Origin: Brumimicrobium aurantiacum
Lineage (GTDB): Bacteria > Bacteroidota > Bacteroidia > Flavobacteriales_D > Crocinitomicaceae
DNA length: 64,000 nucleotides
Assembly (NCBI RefSeq): GCF_003402975.1
Contig: NZ_QURB01000006.1
Span: forward strand, 181,213-245,212
Direction of reading: 5' to 3'
Numbering within the stretch: the stretch's first letter is position 1; each line of letters starts with the position of its first letter. The notes below the pieces were generated by a model. It did not search any database. It was not told the origin of the DNA and saw nothing but the letters and a program-made list of their open reading frames with translations. The translations under genes were made by a program, and so were the position numbers. This document shows, piece after piece, positions 57,081-64,000 of the stretch.

Positions 57081-58466
57081 ATGAACATTAACACCTATTT
57101 TACAAAACAAATCGATGTCAGGAAAATAATTCTTGAACACCTTGATAATGCGAATAAAAAAGTGTTTGTAGCTGTAGCTTGGTTTACCGATACAATTTTA
57201 TTTAAGAAACTAATTGAGTTACAAGATAGAGGTGTTTCTATAGAGCTAGTAATAACGAAGCATGAATTTAATACTCAAAGCCGAAACAATTATCAACAAT
57301 TAGAAGAGAATGGATTTTTTGCTGAAATAGGAAGTGATAACCAGTTGATGCACATGAAGTTTTGTATCATTGATTATGATATTGTCATAAGTGGTTCTGC
57401 AAATTGGTCAAATCGGGCATTTACTGTAAATAATGAAGAGGTAACCATAGTTTCAGGAAATCTTCAACGGACAAATGAATTTGTAGAAGAGTTTGATCGA
57501 TTGAAAGACATCTCTGGTAAAATTCAAAAATATGAAGAAGAGTTAGACTTATCAAAAGCATTTAAATACTTCAAACTTATAAAAGCTTTTATTGATCTTG
57601 GTGAAACTGCCAGTATTCAAGCGTATGTTCATCAGATAAAACACATAAAAGAGCTTAACACTGTTACTAATTTACTTCTTGAAGGTAAGTATGATTTGGC
57701 ATTTGATGAAATCGAGAAATTTGAGAGAAGCCATACTCAACTTGTTGATGTTACTGCGATTGAAAAAGCGCAAATCCTATCTCAAATTCGATTGATTTCA
57801 TATCAAATTGAATCTCTTGAGATTGAAAAAACTGAAATTGAAACTTTAATAGAACAATTTAATCACAAGTACATTATTGAACTTAATCCTCTTATTTCTA
57901 AAATCATAGCACTGAAAAAGAAGATTTATGAAAAGCTAAAGAAGCATGGTGTTGTAAATGATGAATTCGAGAAATTGGAAGATGAGTTTAATCAGAAAAA
58001 TAAAGAATATCAAGAAGAGATTAAAATTGATATTCCAGAATTAAATGATGAAGATTCAGCAGGTATTAAATCCTTATATAGAAAAGCGTCTTGGCTTTGT
58101 TCTCCAAATTCACATAGAAGAGTAATTGAAGACGAGAAACAAGCTTCAAAAGTTTTTGATGAACTGACAAAGGCTTATAAAAGTAATGATATTGAAAAAG
58201 TGAAATTTATTTATGGAGAATTAAAACTTGGAAACTCAATTGATGATCTTGATAAGCATGACGAATTAGAGCAGCTTAGAGCAAAGCTGGAGTCTTTAAA
58301 TGTAAAATACAATTACCTTATTATCGATTTGACTAACCTTAAATCATCTAAAATTCATCAGTTGATTTTGAAGGTATCTGATTGGGAAGAATATTTTGAA
58401 ACGCAGAAGGCTCTTCTAATACAAGAATATGAAAGTTTAACAGAAAAATATGTAAGCCATGAGTAA
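57081..58466 (+). CDS. PLD-family protein with one HKD motif and long coiled coil
   Basis: A 461-residue protein. Residues 1-155 form a phospholipase D-like domain: VFVAVAWFTDTILFKKLIEL and the catalytic HMKFCIIDYD (H91, K93, D98) followed by SGSANWSNRAF. With one HKD motif it would act as a dimer, as in PLD-type nucleases such as Nuc. The remaining 300 residues are helical with coiled-coil stretches (about 225-330 and 370-455). It is probably the effector nuclease (or, less likely, lipase) of the operon. First gene; its end overlaps the VWA gene by eight bases. Confidence 0.8.
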   Translation: MNINTYFTKQIDVRKIILEHLDNANKKVFVAVAWFTDTILFKKLIELQDRGVSIELVITKHEFNTQSRNNYQQLEENGFFAEIGSDNQLMHMKFCIIDYDIVISGSANWSNRAFTVNNEEVTIVSGNLQRTNEFVEEFDRLKDISGKIQKYEEELDLSKAFKYFKLIKAFIDLGETASIQAYVHQIKHIKELNTVTNLLLEGKYDLAFDEIEKFERSHTQLVDVTAIEKAQILSQIRLISYQIESLEIEKTEIETLIEQFNHKYIIELNPLISKIIALKKKIYEKLKKHGVVNDEFEKLEDEFNQKNKEYQEEIKIDIPELNDEDSAGIKSLYRKASWLCSPNSHRRVIEDEKQASKVFDELTKAYKSNDIEKVKFIYGELKLGNSIDDLDKHDELEQLRAKLESLNVKYNYLIIDLTNLKSSKIHQLILKVSDWEEYFETQKALLIQEYESLTEKYVSHE

Positions 58467-59238
58467 TGAAATTCAAAAAGTAAATAAAACTGAAATTCAA
58501 AAACCAAAAACAGGTAAATTGGATTTGTTAAATATAAATACATCTGCTCTCAATGAAAGTTTAAGTGGATTAGAAATACCTAGATTGTTTTATCAGCTTG
58601 TTGTATTTGTTCTTGATGGATCAGGTTCTATGACATATAGGGGGACGACAGGAGCTGATAAGGGTGAGGAGGTTGAGGATGCTGTTAAAAAGGTTGTTAA
58701 AAGATTACAGGATAGTAAAAACAAGAATTCATTTGATATAAATGTATGGGCGTACGCTAATGAGAACATAGAAATTATTCAAACTACTTCTGTTGATTCT
58801 TTTAATCTAAATCAAAGTATTAATCCATGTGACTATATCAAAAGATATGACGGAACAAAATTAACACCGACCTTAAATGATGTTAGAAAGGAATGTGAGA
58901 AGTATTTATTATTCCACAAGGATAAAAACACTCAGGCTTTGGTTATTATTTTAAGTGATGGAGCATTGGACGAATATGAGAATTCAAGATCTGTTTGTGA
59001 GAGTTTAAAAGAGATTGACAATGTAACAGTTGCATCTATTTTCTACGAAAGTGATGTATGGCAAAAAAACTATGTTGTCTCAGAAACTGATGTGTTAAAA
59101 AATGATATGAAAAACCTTGCTTCTAATTCATCATTTTTCACTTCAACTGTTGATCCTGAAGAAATAAGAAAACACATGATTAAAAGTATATCAACAGTTT
59201 CAAAAGTTCAAAATGGAAATCAATTTAAAATAGATTAA
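58459..59238 (+). CDS. VWA domain protein (TerY-like)
   Basis: A 259-residue soluble protein. After a polar 40-residue lead it has a von Willebrand factor A domain with a complete MIDAS: DGSGSM (about residues 53-58), the threonine in GTKLTPTL and the aspartate in LSDGALDEY. VWA domains bind protein partners through a metal. It sits in the same order as in TerY-P triads (VWA, phosphatase, kinase) and overlaps the next start by one base (TAATG). Confidence 0.85.
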   Translation: MSNEIQKVNKTEIQKPKTGKLDLLNINTSALNESLSGLEIPRLFYQLVVFVLDGSGSMTYRGTTGADKGEEVEDAVKKVVKRLQDSKNKNSFDINVWAYANENIEIIQTTSVDSFNLNQSINPCDYIKRYDGTKLTPTLNDVRKECEKYLLFHKDKNTQALVIILSDGALDEYENSRSVCESLKEIDNVTVASIFYESDVWQKNYVVSETDVLKNDMKNLASNSSFFTSTVDPEEIRKHMIKSISTVSKVQNGNQFKID

Positions 59239-60023
59239 TGTATTTTTCAGTCAAACATATAGACATTAAGTTAAAACAGGATTATGCTGATTTTTCTATT
59301 CATGAGGAGTGGAAATCGTTAATCTTATGCGATGGAATTGGAGAGTTTACAGATTCTGGAAAAGTAGCAAAGTTAGTTGTAGAGCAATTTATAAGGAAAC
59401 AATATAAATCAGTATCGGAGCTAATCCATGATAATGAATTACAAAAGCTTAAAAAAGAAGGTGTGATTGGAGGAACTACTTTTATAAGTGCAAGGAATGT
59501 AAATAATTCAGATAAGGTAGAGGTGGAGTATTTGGGGAATGGGGGAATAATCCATTTACATGGTGATTTTTCAAAGAATGTGAATTCGGAGGAGCCTTAT
59601 CGTTATGGAGAAATTATGATTCCGCATGTTTCTCCCAACGGAGCATTGACAAGACATATATCACACAATAATGGGGATGACAAGTTTTTATTTTCAAAGA
59701 TAAATATCAATCTCAATTATTTTGAAGGAGATATAATAATCTTGTTTAGTGATGGGATTTCCTCACTAGAAGATAAAGTGATACTAAAAGATAATGAGAA
59801 CAGATTTTGGAGAAATGAAAATCCAGCAATACAAACAATTTTAAATGAATTAAACTCATTTCTAATTTCAAATAATGAAGCTGATTTATTTCAAGACAAC
59901 TTAGTAGAATTCAATCAAACAGTATTGAATAAACTGAAAGCAGAACACTATTTAGAAGATGATGCTTCATTGGGCTTTATTATCACTGATAGTGTTTTAA
60001 CTCATTACCAAAAAAATTACTAA
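59238..60023 (+). CDS. PP2C-like protein phosphatase
   Basis: A 261-residue single-domain PPM/PP2C phosphatase. Metal-binding motifs: LCDGIGEF near residue 32, GGTTFIS near 75, LFSDGIS near 170 and the C-terminal EDDASLGFI. GNGG replaces the common GDSR motif. It probably reverses phosphorylation by the adjacent kinase or acts on the VWA partner. Its stop overlaps the kinase start by one base. Confidence 0.85.
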   Translation: MYFSVKHIDIKLKQDYADFSIHEEWKSLILCDGIGEFTDSGKVAKLVVEQFIRKQYKSVSELIHDNELQKLKKEGVIGGTTFISARNVNNSDKVEVEYLGNGGIIHLHGDFSKNVNSEEPYRYGEIMIPHVSPNGALTRHISHNNGDDKFLFSKININLNYFEGDIIILFSDGISSLEDKVILKDNENRFWRNENPAIQTILNELNSFLISNNEADLFQDNLVEFNQTVLNKLKAEHYLEDDASLGFIITDSVLTHYQKNY

Positions 60024-62086
60024 TGATTAAGTCGCTCACCAATATTTCTGAAGTTTCTGTTATCGATCAAAATGGAGAAAATGATATTTTATCCTTCTCA
60101 GAAATTGAATTCGATGATAAGGCTCTAGGGTCAGGAGGTTTTGGATCAGTCCACAATGTACAGTCTATTGATGGTGTTTTAAAATCAGAGTTTGTAATTA
60201 AGATATTTACAGATGAAGATAGTAAACAGCATGCATACGATGTTGTGAGAATTTTACATGATAAATTAAAAAAACGACAACACCTTACAAAGACTCCGAC
60301 ATATCATGATAAACCAGAGTTGTTGGGGCTCCCATTTTTAGTTTTTAAAGGATACGACAATATATCAGAAAAACATTGTGTTGCTTTTCTGATGTACAAT
60401 CTTGAAAAGTTAAATTATGAGGATTATGGAAGTGATATGGCTAAACTTGATGAATACACACTGTTAAATATTCCTGATAAGTTGTATCTAGCTTATCAAT
60501 TGGCTAAAACAATTGATTTTTTACATGAAATTAAATTTATTCATGCCGATTTAAGCGAAAATTCATTATGGTTTAATCCTAAAAGAATACAATTATCAAT
60601 TATTGACTATGATAGTGGATATCATTTTGACACACAAGACAAGCCAACAACCATTGGTAAAGTAGGACATTGGATAGGAAGTCGATTCAGAAATATAATA
60701 GGGCAGCCTAAGGATTCTTCAGAGCTAAATACACTCGATAGACTTTATGAGGAATATTGGGTTCTTGCAAATGCTACTTTTGAAGTTGTGTTCGGTGCGA
60801 TGCCTTTTTTCTTTTTGTCAGATACAGATGACAATTCAAAACAATCCTATTTAAAAGAAAATGAATGGCCAAATATTGATTACTCTTCTCCACTTTTCAA
60901 TAAAGCCAACTCTCAGCAACATCAAGCGATCATTTTATTTTTGAAACAACTCGAAGAAGGTGGAGCAAAGGAGTTGATTGATGCTTTTAAGAAGGTTTTT
61001 AATTCAGGATATAAAAATGAAAGAAAGAGACTAACTTCAAAGGAATGGAAGGAACTACTTTTCAATCTTAATCAGTCATTAGGTAATCCAATATTGAAAA
61101 GTTTTACTGCTGATAAAACAAAAATAAAACGCAAGAATGAAGAAGTTGAATTTTATTTCGAGGTAAATAAATATGACTCTATTTATGTGAATAATAAGCT
61201 AGTTCCACTTAATCAAAAATCCATAATACTAAATATTGCAGATAGCACGAAAGTTAATATTAGGGCGATAAATGATTTTCAAACAATAGAAGATTTTGTT
61301 GAGATACAAGCTGTAAAAGTGGAACCTAAAATATTATTATTTACAGCTTCAAAGCTCTTAAGGGATTCTGAGGATCCAATAATTCTTTCATGGGAGACAG
61401 AAAACGCAAACTCAGTTTCAATTAACTTAATTGATAAAGAATTGGAAATATCAGGAATGACTGAAGTAACTCCAATAGAGAAGACGCAATACTTACTTAC
61501 TGTTAAAGGATATTTTGATGAAGTTTTATCTCAAGAAATCGAGGTAGATATTATAAAGCCGAATATAAAGTTTTTTAATTGGGAGGTTAATTTAAACAAA
61601 GGGATAACAAATGTTGATATTTCTTGGGAAGTAGAAAATGCAACTAGTGTAAAAATATCACCACATGTTAAAAGCCAAAATGTTAATGGTCTAGAGCATA
61701 TTTCTATATCTGAGAGAACGGAGTTTAAACTTATAGCAAAAGGATTATTTGCAGATATTGAAAATGAAATCACAGCACATCCGTTTCCTGTCCCTATAGT
61801 AAAGCAGATATTTGCTAACGCACCAAAATTAGAGCTAAAAATAAATATCAATAATACAGCATTAAATTTTCCTGAAAATTTATTCACAGCTAGCAGTATA
61901 CAATTTACAAATAATGTACAATTTAATAATCTTGATATAAATTCGACGGAGCTTGGATCATCATTGGAGTTTCCAAAGTTTGAAGATGAAAATTTATTAA
62001 TGGACAAACTGGTTGAAAAAAGAATAGGTATTTCTGATATCTACCATATTATTATGAAAAAAATATATAATACACTGAAAAAATGA
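60023..62086 (+). CDS. Protein kinase with Ig-like C-terminal repeats
   Basis: A 687-residue protein. The kinase domain (about 25-345) has the glycine loop LGSGGFGSV (35-43), the VAIK-type lysine in FVIKIF, the catalytic loop HADLSENSL (H174, D176, N181) and IDYDSG (D195) in place of DFG. The catalytic residues are kept although HRD and DFG deviate. The C-terminal 300 residues hold about three Ig-like repeats with the pattern SWETENANSVSIN ... T.Y.L..KG, possibly binding or sensing modules. It corresponds to the kinase of TerY-P triads. It overlaps the DUF4407 gene by four bases. Confidence 0.85.
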   Translation: MIKSLTNISEVSVIDQNGENDILSFSEIEFDDKALGSGGFGSVHNVQSIDGVLKSEFVIKIFTDEDSKQHAYDVVRILHDKLKKRQHLTKTPTYHDKPELLGLPFLVFKGYDNISEKHCVAFLMYNLEKLNYEDYGSDMAKLDEYTLLNIPDKLYLAYQLAKTIDFLHEIKFIHADLSENSLWFNPKRIQLSIIDYDSGYHFDTQDKPTTIGKVGHWIGSRFRNIIGQPKDSSELNTLDRLYEEYWVLANATFEVVFGAMPFFFLSDTDDNSKQSYLKENEWPNIDYSSPLFNKANSQQHQAIILFLKQLEEGGAKELIDAFKKVFNSGYKNERKRLTSKEWKELLFNLNQSLGNPILKSFTADKTKIKRKNEEVEFYFEVNKYDSIYVNNKLVPLNQKSIILNIADSTKVNIRAINDFQTIEDFVEIQAVKVEPKILLFTASKLLRDSEDPIILSWETENANSVSINLIDKELEISGMTEVTPIEKTQYLLTVKGYFDEVLSQEIEVDIIKPNIKFFNWEVNLNKGITNVDISWEVENATSVKISPHVKSQNVNGLEHISISERTEFKLIAKGLFADIENEITAHPFPVPIVKQIFANAPKLELKININNTALNFPENLFTASSIQFTNNVQFNNLDINSTELGSSLEFPKFEDENLLMDKLVEKRIGISDIYHIIMKKIYNTLKK

Positions 62087-63327
62087 AAAAACTAATAAAA
62101 TATCCTTTCCAAAAATTGCGTGATTTTTTTTTATGGGCCTCAGGAGCTGATTTAGAAATTTTGAAACAAGCTCCTACAGATGCTAATAAATATTTTGGAA
62201 TTGGAGGTACTATAATATTCACTGCACTAATGGCGAGTTTTGCTGGTGGTTATGCGATTTTTATCACCTTTAATTCTGCTTTAGTTGCTGTCTTTTTTGG
62301 ACTTTTTTGGGGTGCTTTAATTTTTAATCTTGACCGATACATTGTTTCTACATTCGGGGTGGGTGATGGGAAGAAAACCATTTCAAAACAAGAATTGTTA
62401 GAGGGCGCTCCTAGATTGTTGATGGCTGTTGTCTTAGGATTTGTAATAGCAACTCCTTTAGAATTAAAACTCTTCGAAGACTCTATAAATGAGCAAATAG
62501 GTCAAAATGTTAGAGTTGAAAGACAAAATTTGAAAAATGAAGCCTCTGCTAAAAATGATCCTTTAATTGTAAACTGGGTAGCTAAAATAGCGAAATTAGA
62601 AAAAGATAATAATAACTATCAAAAAGTTATTGACTCAAAATTAAATACATATAATTTAGCAGATAAAGACCAACAAGACGAGTGGAATACTGGAAAGTTT
62701 AGCGGAAAACCTGGTAAAGGAGAACTTTGGGATGAACTAAAAGCTAAGGCTGATAGAGCACTGGCTGATTATCAAAAATATGAGTCAGAATACACTACCA
62801 AAATAAGTGATAACAATAAAAGCATTCATCTTTTAAATGAACAAATCAATAAACAAACAAAGCAAAATTTAGAGGCTTCTGAACTATCAAAAAGAGTAAT
62901 AGAGCAAAATACAGGGCTATTAGTAAGGTTAGAGGCCTTGAGTCAAATCACATCTAGAAGTTCGACACTTTTATTTGCCAAGTGGCTAATTACCATATTA
63001 TTTATTTTTATTGAAATTTCTCCTATTCTATTTAAGATGATGACAGAAAGAGGAACATATGATGATATACTGGATAGAATAAAACACGAGGCTAAAGTGA
63101 AGCAACTTTTACTTCAATCAAATATAAACGAAGAGATTAATACAGCTGTTAAAGTTCATGCTAATAAAAATGAACAAAAATTAAATGCTGAACTTGTCGC
63201 CAATAAAGACCTGCTTCTATCCATTTCAAAAGCTCAAGCTGAAATTGCTCAAGTAGCAATTGAGGAATGGAAAAAGGAACAATTGGAGAAAGTTAAAAAT
63301 GACCCTTCAAATATGATTAAATCATAG
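62083..63327 (+). CDS. DUF4407 membrane protein
   Basis: A 414-residue integral membrane protein. After the family opening FFLWASGADLEILKQAP it has membrane helices near 42-62, 66-86 and 115-133, a long soluble coiled-coil part (140-290), a fourth helix near 300-320 and a cytoplasmic helical tail. DUF4407 proteins have no known biochemical function. Translational coupling to the kinase suggests it is the membrane arm of this system. Confidence 0.85.
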   Translation: MKKLIKYPFQKLRDFFLWASGADLEILKQAPTDANKYFGIGGTIIFTALMASFAGGYAIFITFNSALVAVFFGLFWGALIFNLDRYIVSTFGVGDGKKTISKQELLEGAPRLLMAVVLGFVIATPLELKLFEDSINEQIGQNVRVERQNLKNEASAKNDPLIVNWVAKIAKLEKDNNNYQKVIDSKLNTYNLADKDQQDEWNTGKFSGKPGKGELWDELKAKADRALADYQKYESEYTTKISDNNKSIHLLNEQINKQTKQNLEASELSKRVIEQNTGLLVRLEALSQITSRSSTLLFAKWLITILFIFIEISPILFKMMTERGTYDDILDRIKHEAKVKQLLLQSNINEEINTAVKVHANKNEQKLNAELVANKDLLLSISKAQAEIAQVAIEEWKKEQLEKVKNDPSNMIKS

Positions 63328-63376
63328 CGAATAACCTGTTTAATTTTCATTAAAAAATAATCTACAAATCTAAATA

Positions 63377-63886
63377 ATGAATAAATTTAAAATAATAAGC
63401 GGAGTTTTAGCGGTGGCTTTAGTGACAACACTTATGTATTACTATAAAATTAAAAACGCTTCTGAAATAGAGATTATCCACCTTAAATCAGAAATTTCTC
63501 AATTAACTTCAGTTAATAACGAATTAGATCAAAATATTGGTGACCTGGAATCTGAAGTTGACGACTTGAAGTATGGTAGAGCAGTGTTGTTCTCAGAACT
63601 TGAAGAATTAATCAGCCTTCAGGAGTATGCAAAGGCAAAAGAAAAAATTCTACTATTGGAAAGAAAACATCCTGATGCTATAGAAACTACCAAAGCTTTT
63701 AGGAAGCTAAATAGTATAGAAGAGGAGTTGTTGTGGATTGACATTAAAAATAGAAGATCCTTTAGTTTACTTAATGAGTATTCAACTAAATATTCACGAG
63801 GGAAATATATAAAGAGAGTTAATGAAATGAAAATTGAATTAATTGCCGAAAATGAACAGAAAGCTTATGATAATGTCAAGTCCTAA
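63377..63886 (+). CDS. Membrane-anchored coiled-coil protein
   Basis: A 169-residue protein with one N-terminal membrane helix (about 5-23) and a coiled coil (about 28-65, SEIEIIHLKSEISQLTSV..., NQNIGDLESEVDDL). A helical, TPR-like tail follows. It is 49 bases after the DUF4407 gene and just before the terminator, so it is probably the last member of the operon. Not recognised as a family. Confidence 0.65.
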   Translation: MNKFKIISGVLAVALVTTLMYYYKIKNASEIEIIHLKSEISQLTSVNNELDQNIGDLESEVDDLKYGRAVLFSELEELISLQEYAKAKEKILLLERKHPDAIETTKAFRKLNSIEEELLWIDIKNRRSFSLLNEYSTKYSRGKYIKRVNEMKIELIAENEQKAYDNVKS

Positions 63887-63927
63887 ATAACCGATACAGA
63901 TTATTAAAGGATTAAAATTATAAATTA

Positions 63928-63966
63928 AAGCTGAGTAATGACGTCATTACTCAGCTTTTTTGATTT
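63928..63966 (+). terminator. Terminator of the kinase operon
   Basis: A perfect 16-base-arm palindrome (AAAGCTGAGTAATGAC and its complement, centre GAC|GTC) followed by a T run. It closes the operon 41 bases after the last stop. Confidence 0.92.
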
Positions 63967-64000
63967 GTATTGCATTCTTTTTAAAATATTTTGCTTGTGC

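Noticed and set aside
61531..62007. Minus-strand frame of 158 codons within the kinase gene
   Set aside because: Shadow of the kinase tail; the plus-strand frame is part of a tightly coupled operon.

Overview
The window comes from the chromosome of a low-GC member of the Bacteroidota, most likely order Flavobacteriales. I see this in four proteins with Por/type IX (T9SS) C-terminal sorting domains, a PorE-like OmpA protein, promoters of the Bacteroidota TAnnTTTG type, a carbamoyl-phosphate synthase large subunit without the C-terminal allosteric domain, and many Bacteroidota-specific families (DUF4834, DUF6629, DUF6804, DUF6943). Family or genus cannot be fixed from the sequence alone.

1-35 kb is mostly ordinary chromosome. 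It holds pabB (5' end outside the window), tilS, carB, two identical tRNA-Asp genes, a LemA/DUF2207 pair, an exonuclease/FAH-family pair, a PorE-like cell-envelope protein, a 2-oxo acid dehydrogenase E2 subunit, a fused glycosyltransferase, ridA and a DEAD-box helicase. A complete seven-gene Mrp/Mnh sodium-proton antiporter operon (A-G) follows on the minus strand. Next come a decayed AhpD-like gene, a small-molecule kinase-like protein, an M23 peptidase gene with an apparent frameshift, and a TetR regulator divergent from an alpha/beta hydrolase with a doubled operator between them.

36-45 kb starts with an excisionase-like gene and about 1 kb of decayed gene fragments. Two large T9SS-secreted proteins follow: a PKD/Ig-like protein of 1679 residues and an RCC1-repeat protein.

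45-56 kb is accessory DNA. A set of small unrecognised proteins is followed by a short module that occurs twice. Between the copies lies an AbiC-like abortive-infection gene, and after the second copy lies a membrane coiled-coil gene, so the locus looks like a cassette array built by duplication. A gene-poor, patchily GC-rich stretch (51-53 kb) carries a three-copy repeat whose paired arms co-vary, as expected of a structured RNA or hairpin element. A second repeat family brackets a T9SS protein gene. An orphan AbiEi-type antitoxin gene follows, with a long nested palindrome reaching its start codon.

57-64 kb holds the most striking system: six same-strand, mostly overlapping genes encoding a PLD-family protein with one HKD motif, a VWA protein, a PP2C-like phosphatase, a protein kinase with an Ig-like tail, a DUF4407 membrane protein and a membrane-anchored coiled-coil protein, closed by a strong terminator. 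The VWA, phosphatase and kinase genes correspond to the TerY-P triad known from predicted stress and conflict systems. Coupling them to a PLD effector and membrane proteins suggests a phosphorylation-controlled defence or stress system. That function is inferred.
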